A stretch of DNA of 7,275 bases from assembly GCA_023269335.1 (NCBI GenBank), contig JAHFTM010000092.1, positions 1 to 7,275 on the forward strand. The letters are read 5' to 3'. This document shows, piece by piece, positions 1 through 5,251 of this stretch. The first letter of the stretch is position 1. Each line of letters starts with the position of its first letter. The notes beneath the pieces were generated by a model. The model saw nothing but the letters and a program-made list of their open reading frames with translations. It ran no database searches and was not told where the DNA came from. The stretch comes from Chlamydiia bacterium. Its GTDB lineage: Bacteria; Chlamydiota; Chlamydiia; Chlamydiales; FEN-1388. The translations under genes were made by a program, and so were the position numbers.

Positions 1-2
1 AT

Positions 3-1496
3 AACCCCAGTTTTTATGGTGGGCTCTCATTTTTGTATAATGGTGGTGGCAATAATACATTCATGACACCATGGCTTGGTCAAGGTTCTGCCTATTTTTT
101 ATCAGCTGGTATTGCCGTTATCGATGGTCCAAATAATAGGTTCAACGCTGACTATGATGCCCAAGGACAGGGACTACACTTATCCGCAGGACTTCTGTTA
201 CAACACGGGGGCTACAATCACCATAAAGGCGGCTGGGGATCAATCGGTGCAGCAGGTGACCTTTCTGTGGGAATGTGTATCAATACTGGAGGCAATAACA
301 TCTATGAAGCTACTGAACAAAGTCTCGGGGCAGCACGAAAGCCAAAAGCATTAGCTGTTTTTATTGATACGCAAGGCAAAAATAGTTATCTTTTTCAAAA
401 AGGCAGTTGTGGAAACGTGCAAAGACCAGAATCGCCTCTTAAGTGGCCAAGAGCACTCTTTTTGCAAATCAGTGCAGAAGGAAATCAGTATTCACAAAAC
501 GCAGATGAGATGAAAAGGGGCAGCGATCTTCGCTGGGGCATCGAAAGTAATGGAATTGCTTATGGAATTGGAATTGATACTGCAGTGAAAGTGAATACTA
601 TAGCGAGGCAGATTTTTGATACATTGCCTCAATCTCCACGCATCCCTTTTCCTTTTGATCCAGTAAAGAGCTTGTCAACGAATACTGCATATCGCCCTTT
701 AAAACGAGCTCTGAATGAAACTGAATTTCAGTTACTTGTACAAAAGGTGCTGACAGCTGACTACGATCAACGTCGACAATTATATGAAAGCATTGACCTC
801 TTACGCTTTTCTCAGCCAACTTTTACGATTGATTTGTCTCCTCTGCTTGCTAACCCAGCAACTATTCCTGAAGATCAATTAAGCTATGCCATTTTATGGG
901 CACTCATTAACAAAAATGTCATTCATCTTACTGCGGTAAGCAACGCTTTAGCTCAAGGACAAATTGCTTCAGAATATGCGACAAGAATAGCTCTTTTTTA
1001 CATTGGAAAATTAAGTAGACAAAACATTGATTCCTTACTTACCAAAATAATGCTCAACGACACATCTGAAGAAAATCGAGCTATTGCCGCAAATTTTCTG
1101 GCCAGTCGAGCATGCAACAGCTCTTTGCGCCTGTTAACTGCTGGTTTAGAAAGTAATTCAGACATGGTACGCTATGCGATAGCTAAAGGATTACAAGGGA
1201 GCGCACTGCCACATGTTTTACCACTCATCACGCCTTTACTTCATGATCCTAGCTTCTATGTGCGAAGAGCTGCCGCATTTACTGCCATATCACTGCATGA
1301 TAAAAAAGCGATCCCAGTACTTTTAGAAACTCTCCAGTATGACACACTAGACACAGAAAATAACTATGGAGATAATATATACAGCGCTCTTGCTGAATAT
1401 GTTGGAGTCAACTTCGGAGTCAACAAAAAAGCTTGGATTGACTGGTGGGAAAACAACAAAAACAGCTTTGAATTTCCCACTAAGAGCCCTGAATAA
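3..1496 (+). CDS. Gly/Asn-rich repeat protein with C-terminal HEAT-like repeats (5' end missing)
   Basis: The reading frame is open through the left edge, so the true start lies outside the window and the in-frame TTG at 33 is not the start. The first 370 or so bases encode repeated Gly/Asn/Tyr motifs of the form GGxNxY or GxNxF followed by GQG (YNGGGNNTF, GPNNRFNADYDAQGQG, GGYNHHKGG, TGGNNIYEA, TQGKNSYLF), suggesting a stacked beta-repeat surface. From about 720 onward the protein is alpha-helical. Around 1070-1340 it resembles HEAT/PBS-lyase-like repeats (DTSEENRAIAANFLASRA, SNSDMVRYAIAKGLQGSAL, HDPSFYVRRAAAFTAIS). It ends with a Trp-rich tail (KKAWIDWWENNK), as often seen at the end of bacterial HEAT-repeat proteins. 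HEAT arrays mediate protein binding, but the partner is unknown. A signal peptide would lie in the missing part. The gene converges with the flavoprotein gene on the other strand, with 27 bases between the stops. Repeat architecture is seen directly; an envelope or surface role is inference. Confidence 0.85.
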   Translation, partial: NPSFYGGLSFLYNGGGNNTFMTPWLGQGSAYFLSAGIAVIDGPNNRFNADYDAQGQGLHLSAGLLLQHGGYNHHKGGWGSIGAAGDLSVGMCINTGGNNIYEATEQSLGAARKPKALAVFIDTQGKNSYLFQKGSCGNVQRPESPLKWPRALFLQISAEGNQYSQNADEMKRGSDLRWGIESNGIAYGIGIDTAVKVNTIARQIFDTLPQSPRIPFPFDPVKSLSTNTAYRPLKRALNETEFQLLVQKVLTADYDQRRQLYESIDLLRFSQPTFTIDLSPLLANPATIPEDQLSYAILWALINKNVIHLTAVSNALAQGQIASEYATRIALFYIGKLSRQNIDSLLTKIMLNDTSEENRAIAANFLASRACNSSLRLLTAGLESNSDMVRYAIAKGLQGSALPHVLPLITPLLHDPSFYVRRAAAFTAISLHDKKAIPVLLETLQYDTLDTENNYGDNIYSALAEYVGVNFGVNKKAWIDWWENNKNSFEFPTKSPE

Positions 1497-1523
1497 AACG
1501 CTTTCTTAATCTCCAAAAAGCAA

Positions 1524-3014
1524 CTAACGCATACCCTTCGTTGGAATGCTTTGTCTCCAGTGAAAAATATTTTCCGGATCATACTTCGTTTTGATCTCTA
1601 TAAGGCGATTGACATTGTCCCCATAGTAGGCTTCAAGCCAGTTTTTGGTGAGGTCATAGTCTACATTATTGGCGTAGGAGTACTTGGACGTATGGAAGTT
1701 GATATCTGTAAAAAATTCGTTGATGCACCACAAGCTATGTGGACTTTCAACTTCATCATCCCAATAAAACTCCATATGCCACCAGCCAAACGCCTTACGA
1801 GGGTAAAAGGCGCTATCACCTTTTACTACGGCACCGCCTAAGGCTTCAAAATCATAAGCTACATCAAATTTCTGTTCGGTCTCTTCCAGGTTTTCAAAGT
1901 AGTTCACAGCTGTTTCGATAACATCATAAGTGATCGGCTTCATCAAAATTTTTGATTTACCCTTTTGAAAGGGCTGTGTCGGTGTCTGAGCCCATCTGAG
2001 AGCTGTATCAAGATAACGCTCACCATATGTTTTTACATCTGGCTTAAGCTCACTAAAGGCCTTTTCCCATTCAGTGCACTTGTCAGGACCTACTTTTAAA
2101 GCAACCACTTTGATGAATGACTTGCCATTGACGTAACGTAGCTGCAGTTGTGTGTTAATGCTTTCAGGCAGTGTTTCAGCCCAAGTTTGCCATGTTTTAA
2201 GCACTTTGGCAGAAACTTTTGTATCCCAGCTGTCGCCAAAGGTAAGCTCCAAATAGCTTGCTTTAGGTACTGCGTACATTTTAAAGGTAAAGCCAAGCAC
2301 AATGCCAAAGGAGCCGTTGCCCGCACCACGAAGCGCCCAGAAAAGGTCTGGATGGCTTTTTTCTGTCACTTCCATAAGCTCGCCATTGGCATTAATAAAC
2401 GAGATGCTTTTAATGCTGTCACAGGTCAAGCCAAAGCTACGTACTAAAGGTCCGATGCCGCCGCCAAGCGCTAAACCAGCAATGCCGACAGAGGGACATG
2501 TTCCTGTAGGAATTGCATAATCAAGTTTACCTAACGCTTCGATCACAGCACCACTTTCGACACCTGCACCAATGTAGACTTCTTCATTTTTGACGTCAGG
2601 CTGAATAGTTTTGAAGTTACGTAAATCAATGATAAAACCCGTTGAAAGAGATGCAGGCTCATAGCAATGGCCACCGGAACGTATGGCAAAATCCAGCTTA
2701 TTTTTCTTTAAGCTTTTCAGTACAAATGCCACTTCTTGAGCATTTGTAGGTGTGAAAATAGCATGAGGAAACACGTTAAAACGCTTATTAAAGTTAAAAC
2801 GTTCCGTGTCATAGTTTTTGTTGGAAGTGTAAATGGCATAGTCCAAGTTTTGCAATTCTGCAGGAATACTTTGGAAAAGTTTTTCAGCATTTTGATCAGG
2901 ACTCACCGGCCCTAATGGATTTGAAGTGTCTGATAGCAAATGCAATGGAGAGAGAATGACTCCTACAAAAAGAGAGCCTAAAAGCGCAATTTTTAAAGAC
3001 GATTTCGTGACCAT
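1524..3014 (-). CDS. Exported FAD-linked oxidoreductase, berberine bridge enzyme-like (PCMH FAD-binding plus BBE domains)
   Basis: This is a 496-residue protein. Residues 1-28 look like a Sec signal peptide (Lys-containing n-region, core IALLGSLFVGVIL, no twin arginine). The PCMH-type FAD-binding domain spans about 80-250. It has RSGGHCYE at 112-119, where His116 corresponds to the 8-alpha-histidyl flavin attachment site, and GTCPSVGIAGLALGGG at 171-186, where Cys173 corresponds to the 6-S-cysteinyl site, so bicovalent flavinylation is predicted. ALRGAGNGSFGIVL at 227-240 is also typical. The C-terminal BBE segment (YYGDNVNRL, KYDPENIFHWRQSIP, about 463-491) is intact. Family members oxidise sugars, alkaloids or other alcohols and amines using O2; the substrate here cannot be read from sequence. 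The ATG at 3014 is supported by GAGGA at 3024-3028, 9 bases upstream, and by the signal peptide starting there. The gene appears monocistronic, divergent from the glycosyltransferase. The family is certain; the reaction is not. Confidence 0.93.
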   Translation of the reverse strand: MVTKSSLKIALLGSLFVGVILSPLHLLSDTSNPLGPVSPDQNAEKLFQSIPAELQNLDYAIYTSNKNYDTERFNFNKRFNVFPHAIFTPTNAQEVAFVLKSLKKNKLDFAIRSGGHCYEPASLSTGFIIDLRNFKTIQPDVKNEEVYIGAGVESGAVIEALGKLDYAIPTGTCPSVGIAGLALGGGIGPLVRSFGLTCDSIKSISFINANGELMEVTEKSHPDLFWALRGAGNGSFGIVLGFTFKMYAVPKASYLELTFGDSWDTKVSAKVLKTWQTWAETLPESINTQLQLRYVNGKSFIKVVALKVGPDKCTEWEKAFSELKPDVKTYGERYLDTALRWAQTPTQPFQKGKSKILMKPITYDVIETAVNYFENLEETEQKFDVAYDFEALGGAVVKGDSAFYPRKAFGWWHMEFYWDDEVESPHSLWCINEFFTDINFHTSKYSYANNVDYDLTKNWLEAYYGDNVNRLIEIKTKYDPENIFHWRQSIPTKGMR

Positions 3015-3046
3015 AATTCCCCATCCTCATACATTTTTGTGATAGA

Positions 3047-3095
3047 AATTTCTTTATAAATCATGCAGCCTATAGAAGTAAATAATTTCTTTATA
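3047..3095. repeat. 12-bp direct repeat upstream of the flavoprotein gene
   Basis: AATTTCTTTATA occurs at 3047-3058 and again at 3084-3095, 37 bases apart start to start. The first copy contains the candidate -10 box of the minus-strand promoter and the second lies just upstream of its -35 box. It could be a regulator-binding pair or an AT-rich coincidence. Confidence 0.45.
3053..3082 (-). promoter_or_regulatory. Candidate sigma70 promoter of the flavoprotein gene
   Basis: Read on the minus strand, TTTACT (3082-3077; 4 of 6 to TTGACA) is separated by 18 bases from TATAAA (3058-3053; 5 of 6 to TATAAT). Transcription would start near 3046, leaving a leader of about 30 bases with GAGGA 9 bases before the ATG. 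Box matches and spacing are seen; activity is inferred. Confidence 0.5.
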
Positions 3096-3219
3096 GCTAT
3101 CTTACCTGGCTCACTATGTGTTACTATTCACTGTGCAAAATTGCCTAGTATTGCTATCTTTTCGACTCGTGATAAGATCAATAAAAACAATCCTTAAGAA
3201 ATATTATAGAAGCGATTTT

Positions 3220-3510
3220 ATGAAAATAGTCATGCTTTTCCTTTTCCTGCAGTCATCTTTTTTAGCGGCTCTTTGTCATCCGAACGGCTTTACAACCATT
3301 CAGGCATGTAAAAATGTACGTTTCTTGCTTAAAGAAAAAAATCAGCAAGAATTCGTTCTCACACTTGATCGTGGTGTCGTGGTCAACGAAGGCGCCATTG
3401 TCACAGCTCATGGAAAAATTTTGCGTAATACGGAAACGTATACAAAAGATCAGTTACACCTGATGCAACCAAACCGAAATATTAATGAAGAAAATCCATC
3501 GCTTTTTTAA
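3220..3510 (+). CDS. Family 61 glycosyltransferase, N-terminal part (ends at a frameshift)
   Basis: From ATG 3220 this frame encodes 96 residues and stops at TAA 3508-3510. It begins with a hydrophobic signal or anchor sequence (MKIVMLFLFLQSSFLAALC). It then has the segment GVVVNEGAIVTAHGKILRNT, which matches the N-terminal strand region typical of GT61 (DUF563) enzymes, just before their NYYHWL motif. That motif is absent here but sits in the next frame immediately downstream. I therefore read this as the 5' part of one gene with 3485-4267, not as an independent small protein. The frame extends upstream to a GTG at 3118, but ATG 3220 is preferred: it has AGAAG 7 bases upstream and begins directly with the signal-like sequence, whereas the extra 34 residues look unrelated. 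Joined by a +1 shift, the product would be about 348 residues, in the usual range for bacterial GT61 proteins. It may be a recent pseudogene, a phase-variable gene, a frameshifted translation product, or a sequencing error. Confidence 0.7.
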   Translation: MKIVMLFLFLQSSFLAALCHPNGFTTIQACKNVRFLLKEKNQQEFVLTLDRGVVVNEGAIVTAHGKILRNTETYTKDQLHLMQPNRNINEENPSLF

Positions 3511-4267
3511 TGGAAGGCTTGCAGTCATCTCATCACCCGGACAGGAAAACTGGTACCATTGGCTACTACAGGTGTTGCCACGATTAAAAATTCTGACAGA
3601 GTCCGGTGTTATCTACGACAAAATTTACGTTGATAACGTAAAATTTCCTTGGCAATTTTCATCTCTTGAACTCGCCTTACAACTCCTTCACATTCCTAAA
3701 GAGAAGCTTTTTTTACCACAAGGTGACTCTGTTACTCAAGCCAAGAAGCTAATCGTACCATCTGTCGGTCACATCCCCTCAAAAGGAAAGTCCTTTCCAC
3801 CGTGGCTAAAGAGGTTTCTGCACAAATGCTTTCTTCCTTCGAAGCCATTAGGTGGAAAATTTCGAAAAATCTATATCTCACGTTCAAAAGCTTCTGTCAG
3901 AAGAATTATTAACGAAAAAAAAGTGACCGAGTTTCTCACAAATGAGGGCTTCCAGACACTTTATCTTGAAGAGCTTTCACCTCTTGAACAAGCAGCTATT
4001 TTTCATCGTGCTAAGATTATTGTAGGTGCACATGGTTCGGGCTTTGCAAACCTCATTTTCTCAAAAGCAAACACTGCAGTTGTAGAAATTGACCATGGTC
4101 TTCCAGGCCACAAACAGCGAAGTTATTATAAACAGATGGCAAAAGAGATGAATTGCCGCTACTTTCCTGTATATACAGATCTTGTAACAGAAGAAGAGCT
4201 TGAAAAAGACATCACCGTCAACATGCACTCGTTCAAGCGCCTCATTTATCGACTTACTAACAAATAA
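3485..4267 (+). CDS. Family 61 glycosyltransferase, catalytic part (downstream of a frameshift)
   Basis: GT61 enzymes transfer sugars to glycans or glycoproteins; bacterial members usually act in surface polysaccharide synthesis. Counting from ATG 3485, the hallmark ENWYHWLLQVLPRL is at 21-34. The C-terminal half carries KIYISRSKASVRR (128-140), INEKKV (142-147), the GF/LEELSPLEQAAIF region (155-173) and IVGAHGSGFANLIFS (179-193), the conserved nucleotide-sugar and catalytic region of the family. ATG 3485 overlaps the end of the upstream frame and has no convincing ribosome binding site. The first few residues (MKKIHRFF) are also the out-of-frame reading of the junction, so this ATG is probably not a true start. 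True homology to the family seems to begin at about NGRLAVI (from 3509) and to continue the upstream frame. The next gene starts 27 bases after the stop and may be co-transcribed. Family assignment is strong; sugar donor, acceptor and whether the gene is still functional are unknown. Confidence 0.88.
   Translation: MKKIHRFFNGRLAVISSPGQENWYHWLLQVLPRLKILTESGVIYDKIYVDNVKFPWQFSSLELALQLLHIPKEKLFLPQGDSVTQAKKLIVPSVGHIPSKGKSFPPWLKRFLHKCFLPSKPLGGKFRKIYISRSKASVRRIINEKKVTEFLTNEGFQTLYLEELSPLEQAAIFHRAKIIVGAHGSGFANLIFSKANTAVVEIDHGLPGHKQRSYYKQMAKEMNCRYFPVYTDLVTEEELEKDITVNMHSFKRLIYRLTNK
3499..3511 (+). other. Frameshift junction at a T6 run within the glycosyltransferase gene
   Basis: The upstream frame reads TCG CTT TTT TAA. 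Six T residues lie at 3503-3508. Skipping one base gives TTT AAT GGA and continues directly into the catalytic frame. Deleting a single T has the same effect. The peptidyl tRNA on TTT (3505-3507) could re-pair perfectly on TTT (3506-3508) with the stop codon in the A site, as required for +1 recoding. No strong Shine-Dalgarno-like stimulator of the prfB type is seen just upstream. Confidence 0.75.
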
Positions 4268-4294
4268 GTTAACAGCTTATAAAAAGGCAAAAAA

Positions 4295-5035
4295 ATGACA
4301 ATCACTTCATCTAACAGACTACAAAGAGTGCTGGCACGAGCCCCAGCAAATTTAGTCTCAGCTGCCTGTGTAGCAACATTCAATCATGGAAAAGCTCTTT
4401 TTTCTGCTTTTGGAAATCGGCTTTTAATAACGAAAGATAAAGCTGTGCGCGTTTTGCCTGTAGCGCAAAAATGCGTAGAACAAATGAAAAACTTAGTGAC
4501 ACAAAAAAGTGATCTTGCAGCCACTGTAAAGCAATCGACATGGGATATAGGAGTTTCTTTTTTCTCAAGACAAGCCGATGCCATTTTAAGTGGCACTACC
4601 GGCCCATCACTTGCCAGCGTAGGAAAAGAAAATATTATCCAGCTTGCAAGCAGTATCTCAGAAAAAGTGGCTGGTAACTGTACAGCCCTAGTACCTGCAA
4701 TGCAAGAAACTGTCACTTCTCTCCAGGAAACAGTCGGACTTATTCCAGATCTAAGTGCCAGCTCAATGAAAGATTTTTTCTTAGGCGTACTTGAAAGCGA
4801 GGCAACGCTTGCTACGATGAGCACTGCCCTTACTGATACTGTTTGCGATATCTGTTTTGACGTGGTAGGTGAAAAGACAAATGGCACAGTTGCTCAGCTT
4901 GCCAGGCAAGTTGTCAAAGGCGCACTTGCAACAGGCGTCTTTGCTGTAAGCGGCGTTGCCATCGAAGCTGCCCTTGTATCGTACATCAGCATTCGTAGTC
5001 TTACCGGTATTGCGAGGCTTGTCTTTACTCAATGA
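4295..5035 (+). CDS. Hypothetical protein with hydrophobic C-terminal segment
   Basis: I do not recognise this 246-residue protein. The ATG is supported by AAGG 7 bases upstream (4284-4287). The sequence is rich in Ala, Ser, Thr and Val and looks largely helical. The N-terminus is basic (RLQRVLAR) without a clear signal peptide. There are Cys residues at 25, 60, 129, 184 and 187, with the last two in DTVCDICFDV. Residues about 208-233 form a hydrophobic Ala/Gly/Val stretch (GALATGVFAVSGVAIEAALV), interrupted by one Glu, that could be a membrane-associated or helical-packing segment. It follows the glycosyltransferase by 27 bases on the same strand with no terminator seen between them, so read-through transcription is plausible, but no functional link can be claimed. 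A secreted or membrane-inserted protein of a host-associated bacterium is possible and is only inference. A minus-strand open frame of 167 codons inside this gene is regarded as a shadow. Confidence 0.8.
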   Translation: MTITSSNRLQRVLARAPANLVSAACVATFNHGKALFSAFGNRLLITKDKAVRVLPVAQKCVEQMKNLVTQKSDLAATVKQSTWDIGVSFFSRQADAILSGTTGPSLASVGKENIIQLASSISEKVAGNCTALVPAMQETVTSLQETVGLIPDLSASSMKDFFLGVLESEATLATMSTALTDTVCDICFDVVGEKTNGTVAQLARQVVKGALATGVFAVSGVAIEAALVSYISIRSLTGIARLVFTQ

Positions 5036-5120
5036 TTTCCTTACGCTGCCTAAATCCAGTAGACTGACTTTCAAATGCTCATCAAAAATAGTCTTGTCCC
5101 TCTTATATTATTTTAATTAA

Positions 5121-5149
5121 TTGAACATATTTATTACGTGCTATATAAT
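5121..5149 (+). promoter_or_regulatory. Strong candidate sigma70 promoter P1 for the leader ORF and amidotransferase-like gene
   Basis: TTGAAC at 5121-5126 and a perfect TATAAT at 5144-5149 are separated by exactly 17 bases. Transcription would start near 5156, at the left edge of the 19-bp dyad, so a protein bound to the dyad would block it. Boxes are seen; activity is inferred. Confidence 0.7.
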
Positions 5150-5178
5150 TGACAAGTTTAATCAAATTAAACTATATA
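5149..5178 (+). promoter_or_regulatory. Candidate overlapping second promoter P2
   Basis: A perfect -35 box TTGACA at 5149-5154 shares its first T with the -10 box of P1. At 18 bases spacing lies TATATA (5173-5178; 4 of 6 to consensus), and TATATT (5175-5180; 5 of 6) lies at a less favourable 20-base spacing. The spacer is occupied by the dyad. P2 is weaker in support than P1. Confidence 0.4.
5155..5173. promoter_or_regulatory. 19-bp dyad, candidate operator
   Basis: AGTTTAAT at 5155-5162 and ATTAAACT at 5166-5173 are exact reverse complements separated by CAA. The element covers the expected start point of P1 and fills the spacer of P2. The geometry fits a dimeric repressor site. No regulator gene is in the window. 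Confidence 0.5.
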
Positions 5179-5212
5179 TTATTTTAATAATCTTTACTTG
5201 GGACATCCTTCT

Positions 5213-5251
5213 ATGCAAACATTACCTGTAAAAAGTGAGCCGGGTAAATAA
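5213..5251 (+). CDS. 12-codon leader ORF coupled to the next gene (candidate)
   Basis: ATG at 5213 opens a short frame encoding MQTLPVKSEPGK and ends at TAA 5249-5251. The last A of this stop is the first base of the ATG of the large gene (TAATG), the arrangement typical of translational coupling. A weak GGGA at 5200-5203 lies about 9 bases upstream. No run of one amino acid suggests classical attenuation. The large gene has only a poor ribosome binding site of its own (GTGAG at 5235-5239, or GGG at 5243), so ribosomes ending here may reinitiate on it. It could be a chance short frame. Confidence 0.35.
   Translation: MQTLPVKSEPGK

Larger units (their letters stand above)
5104..5188. repeat. 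14-bp direct repeat flanking the promoter region
   Basis: TATATTATTTTAAT is present at 5104-5117 and 5175-5188, 71 bases apart start to start, bracketing the two candidate promoters. The second copy extends into ATTATT-TT-AATAAT (5178-5191), an inverted repeat of 6-bp arms. In such AT-rich DNA, chance is possible, but an exact 14-base match within 85 bases is notable. Confidence 0.5.

Noticed and set aside
33..35. TTG at 33 as start of the left-edge gene
   Set aside because: The frame stays open to the window edge and the upstream residues (PSFYGGLSFLYNGGG) continue the same repeat style, so the gene starts outside.
1500..1521. GCTTT...AAAGC hairpin between the convergent genes as a bidirectional terminator
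   Set aside because: The stem is only 5 bp with a 12-base loop and low GC, too weak to call. Termination may still occur here by other means.
3036..3060. TTGTGA and TATAAA as a plus-strand promoter for the glycosyltransferase
   Set aside because: The spacing is only 13 bases. No convincing plus-strand promoter was found between 3015 and 3219.
3118..3219. GTG at 3118 as start of the glycosyltransferase N-terminal frame
   Set aside because: There is no clear ribosome binding site, and the extra 34 residues precede what looks like a natural signal sequence starting at ATG 3220.
3485..3508. Independent translation of the glycosyltransferase catalytic part from ATG 3485
   Set aside because: No Shine-Dalgarno sequence precedes it, and the family N-terminal region lies in the upstream frame, so a truncated start here would be unusual. 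It remains possible by coupling with the upstream frame.
4384..4887. 167-codon open frame on the minus strand within the hypothetical gene
   Set aside because: Antisense shadow of a well-supported plus-strand frame. No family features and no ribosome binding site were seen.
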